6,308 nucleotides of DNA, from contig CAUHBX010000060.1 of assembly GCA_959604475.1 (NCBI GenBank), forward strand, positions 1 through 6,308, written 5' to 3'. This stretch comes from an uncultured Eubacteriales bacterium (GTDB taxonomy: Bacteria; Bacillota; Clostridia; Lachnospirales; Anaerotignaceae). Below the pieces are notes generated by a model. It did not search any database and had not been told where the DNA came from. It was given only the letters and a program-made list of their open reading frames with translations. How positions within the stretch are numbered: the stretch's first letter is position 1; every line of letters begins with the position of its first letter. This document shows positions 5,256-6,308 of this stretch, one piece after another. Both the position numbers and the translations under genes were made by a program.

Positions 5256-6308
5256 TAAAATCAGCTTTAGAAGATATAGTTGTGTTAGACCTTACCAGAG
5301 TCTTGGCCGGGCCGTATTGTACTATGATGCTGGCGGACTTTGGGGCCAATGTCATTAAAATTGAAATTCCCGGAAAAGGTGACGATACAAGAGCTTATGC
5401 CCCTTTTAAAAATGGAGAAAGCCTGTATTATGCAAATGTAAACCGTAATAAAAAGGGAATAACTCTTAATCTTAAGAGTGAAAAGGGAAAAAAGCTTTTT
5501 CTTGATATGGTAAAAAAGGCAGATGTTGTAGTTGAAAACTATCGTCCGGGCGTAATGGATAAGCTTGGATTGGGGTACGATGTGTTAAAAGAAGTAAATG
5601 ACAAAATAATTTATGCGGCAGTGTCGGGATTTGGATGCTATGGCCCGTATTCACAGCGTCCCGGCTACGATATAATAGCCCAGGCTGCAGGCGGACTTAT
5701 GAGCATAACCGGTGAAGAGGATGGACAGCCTCTGCGCGTGGGAAATGCAATGGGCGATGTGCTCGGAGGAATGAACCTTACAATTGGTATTCTTACTGCG
5801 CTTCATGCCAGAACATTAACCGGCAGGGGACAGCGTGTAGATGTTTCGCTTGTAGACTCCGTAGTATCAAGCCTTGAAACAGGAATTCAGAGGTTTTTCG
5901 CTTCCGGAAAACAGCCGGAGCTTATGGGCAACCGCTATGCCTCCGCTTATCCATATGATGCATTTAAAGCTAAGGACGGAAGATTTGTGATAGGCTGCGC
6001 CAATGATAAATTGTTTAACCTGTTATGTACAAAGGTGCTTAACAGGGAGGACCTTTTGACAGATGTCAGGTTCGATACAAACGCCAAGCGCTGTGACAAC
6101 TATGCTGAGCTTAAACCGGAGATTGAAAAATGGACTGTTAACAATACTGTTGATGAATGTGTCGAAATGATACTTGGTGTAGGAGTGCCCGCGGCCCCTA
6201 TCAACGATTTGGAGCGAGTAACAACAGACCCTCATATAGCAATTGCAAGAGAAATGATAGTACCGGGGAACCACCCCATAATCGGTGAGATGAAGGTAAA
6301 TGGAAACC
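5252..6308 (+). CDS. Family III CoA-transferase (CaiB/BaiF type), 3' end cut by window
   Basis: The frame starts at ATG 5252, inside the ATGA shared with the hydrolase stop, and stays open to the window end: 352 codons of a family usually near 400, so only the C-terminus is missing. Family landmarks are VVLDLTRVLAGPYCTMMLADFGANVIKIE (10-38), NRNKKGITLNL (64-74), DVVVENYRPGVMDKLGLGYD (91-110), SGFGCYGPY (125-133), RPGYDIIAQAAGG (136-148), and GNAMGDVLGGM with Asp169, the position of the catalytic aspartate in formyl-CoA transferase and CaiB. These enzymes move CoA from a donor such as succinyl-CoA or acetyl-CoA to a carboxylic acid in the cytoplasm. Human SUGCT, which makes HMG-CoA from HMG, belongs to the same family. 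Translational coupling to the hydrolase suggests tightly matched expression; a weak AAAGGA lies about 14 bases upstream. The acceptor acid is inferred, not shown. Confidence 0.93.
   Translation, partial: MIKSALEDIVVLDLTRVLAGPYCTMMLADFGANVIKIEIPGKGDDTRAYAPFKNGESLYYANVNRNKKGITLNLKSEKGKKLFLDMVKKADVVVENYRPGVMDKLGLGYDVLKEVNDKIIYAAVSGFGCYGPYSQRPGYDIIAQAAGGLMSITGEEDGQPLRVGNAMGDVLGGMNLTIGILTALHARTLTGRGQRVDVSLVDSVVSSLETGIQRFFASGKQPELMGNRYASAYPYDAFKAKDGRFVIGCANDKLFNLLCTKVLNREDLLTDVRFDTNAKRCDNYAELKPEIEKWTVNNTVDECVEMILGVGVPAAPINDLERVTTDPHIAIAREMIVPGNHPIIGEMKVNGN

Noticed and set aside
5472..6274. Minus-strand open frames of 60 and 83 codons near the right end
   Set aside because: They are antisense to the CoA-transferase frame, which carries strong family motifs throughout.
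1704..6308. Leucine degradation operon
   Set aside because: HMG-CoA lyase alone suggests it, but no biotin carboxylase, carboxyltransferase, hydratase or isovaleryl-CoA dehydrogenase gene is present, and a permease plus CoA-transferase point to an external acid.
1704..6308. Itaconate/citramalyl-CoA degradation
   Set aside because: That route needs an itaconyl-CoA hydratase and normally a CitE-type lyase; neither is seen here. It stays a minor alternative because the operon continues past the window.

Overview
The window looks like chromosome of a low-GC, anaerobic Bacillota (Clostridia, Lachnospiraceae/Oscillospiraceae type). The basis is the AT-rich sequence, strong AGGAGG ribosome binding sites, consensus sigma-A promoters, a tRNA cluster in which some tRNAs lack an encoded CCA, and gene families typical of gut clostridia. 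Genus cannot be fixed from the sequence alone.

Layout. Positions 1-297 are the end of a plus-strand tRNA cluster: Asn(GTT, 5'-truncated by the window), Trp(CCA), Asp(GTC), Val(TAC). It is closed by a hairpin/T-run terminator at 305-329. A second, bidirectional hairpin (342-378) ends a minus-strand LacI-family regulator gene (400-1413). A 290-base AT-rich divergent control region (1414-1703) follows. It holds a good promoter for each direction and several TTTGCTTAA / TTAAGCAAA half-sites and palindromes that are candidate operators. A plus-strand operon then runs to the window end: HMG-CoA lyase family enzyme (1704-2603), DASS/SLC13-like anion permease (2716-4179), esterase-713-like alpha/beta hydrolase (4254-5255), and a family III (CaiB/BaiF) CoA-transferase that overlaps the hydrolase by 4 bases and is cut by the window end (5252-6308).

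How the genes may work together (inference). The permease would import a di- or tricarboxylate-like anion. The hydrolase would open an ester or lactone form of it. The CoA-transferase would make the CoA thioester, and the lyase would split that thioester into acetyl-CoA plus a keto acid. If the lyase acts on its family's classical substrate, the set is a self-contained route for 3-hydroxy-3-methylglutarate (HMG, meglutol) or an HMG ester: uptake, ester hydrolysis, HMG-CoA formation (the reaction of human SUGCT, also a family III CoA-transferase), then cleavage to acetyl-CoA and acetoacetate. The LacI-type protein would repress the operon until the substrate or an intermediate appears. The genes for leucine breakdown that normally accompany HMG-CoA lyase (methylcrotonyl-CoA carboxylase, methylglutaconyl-CoA hydratase) are absent from the window. 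I regard this substrate-inducible HMG(-ester) cassette as the most interesting hypothesis here; the substrate itself is not proven by sequence.
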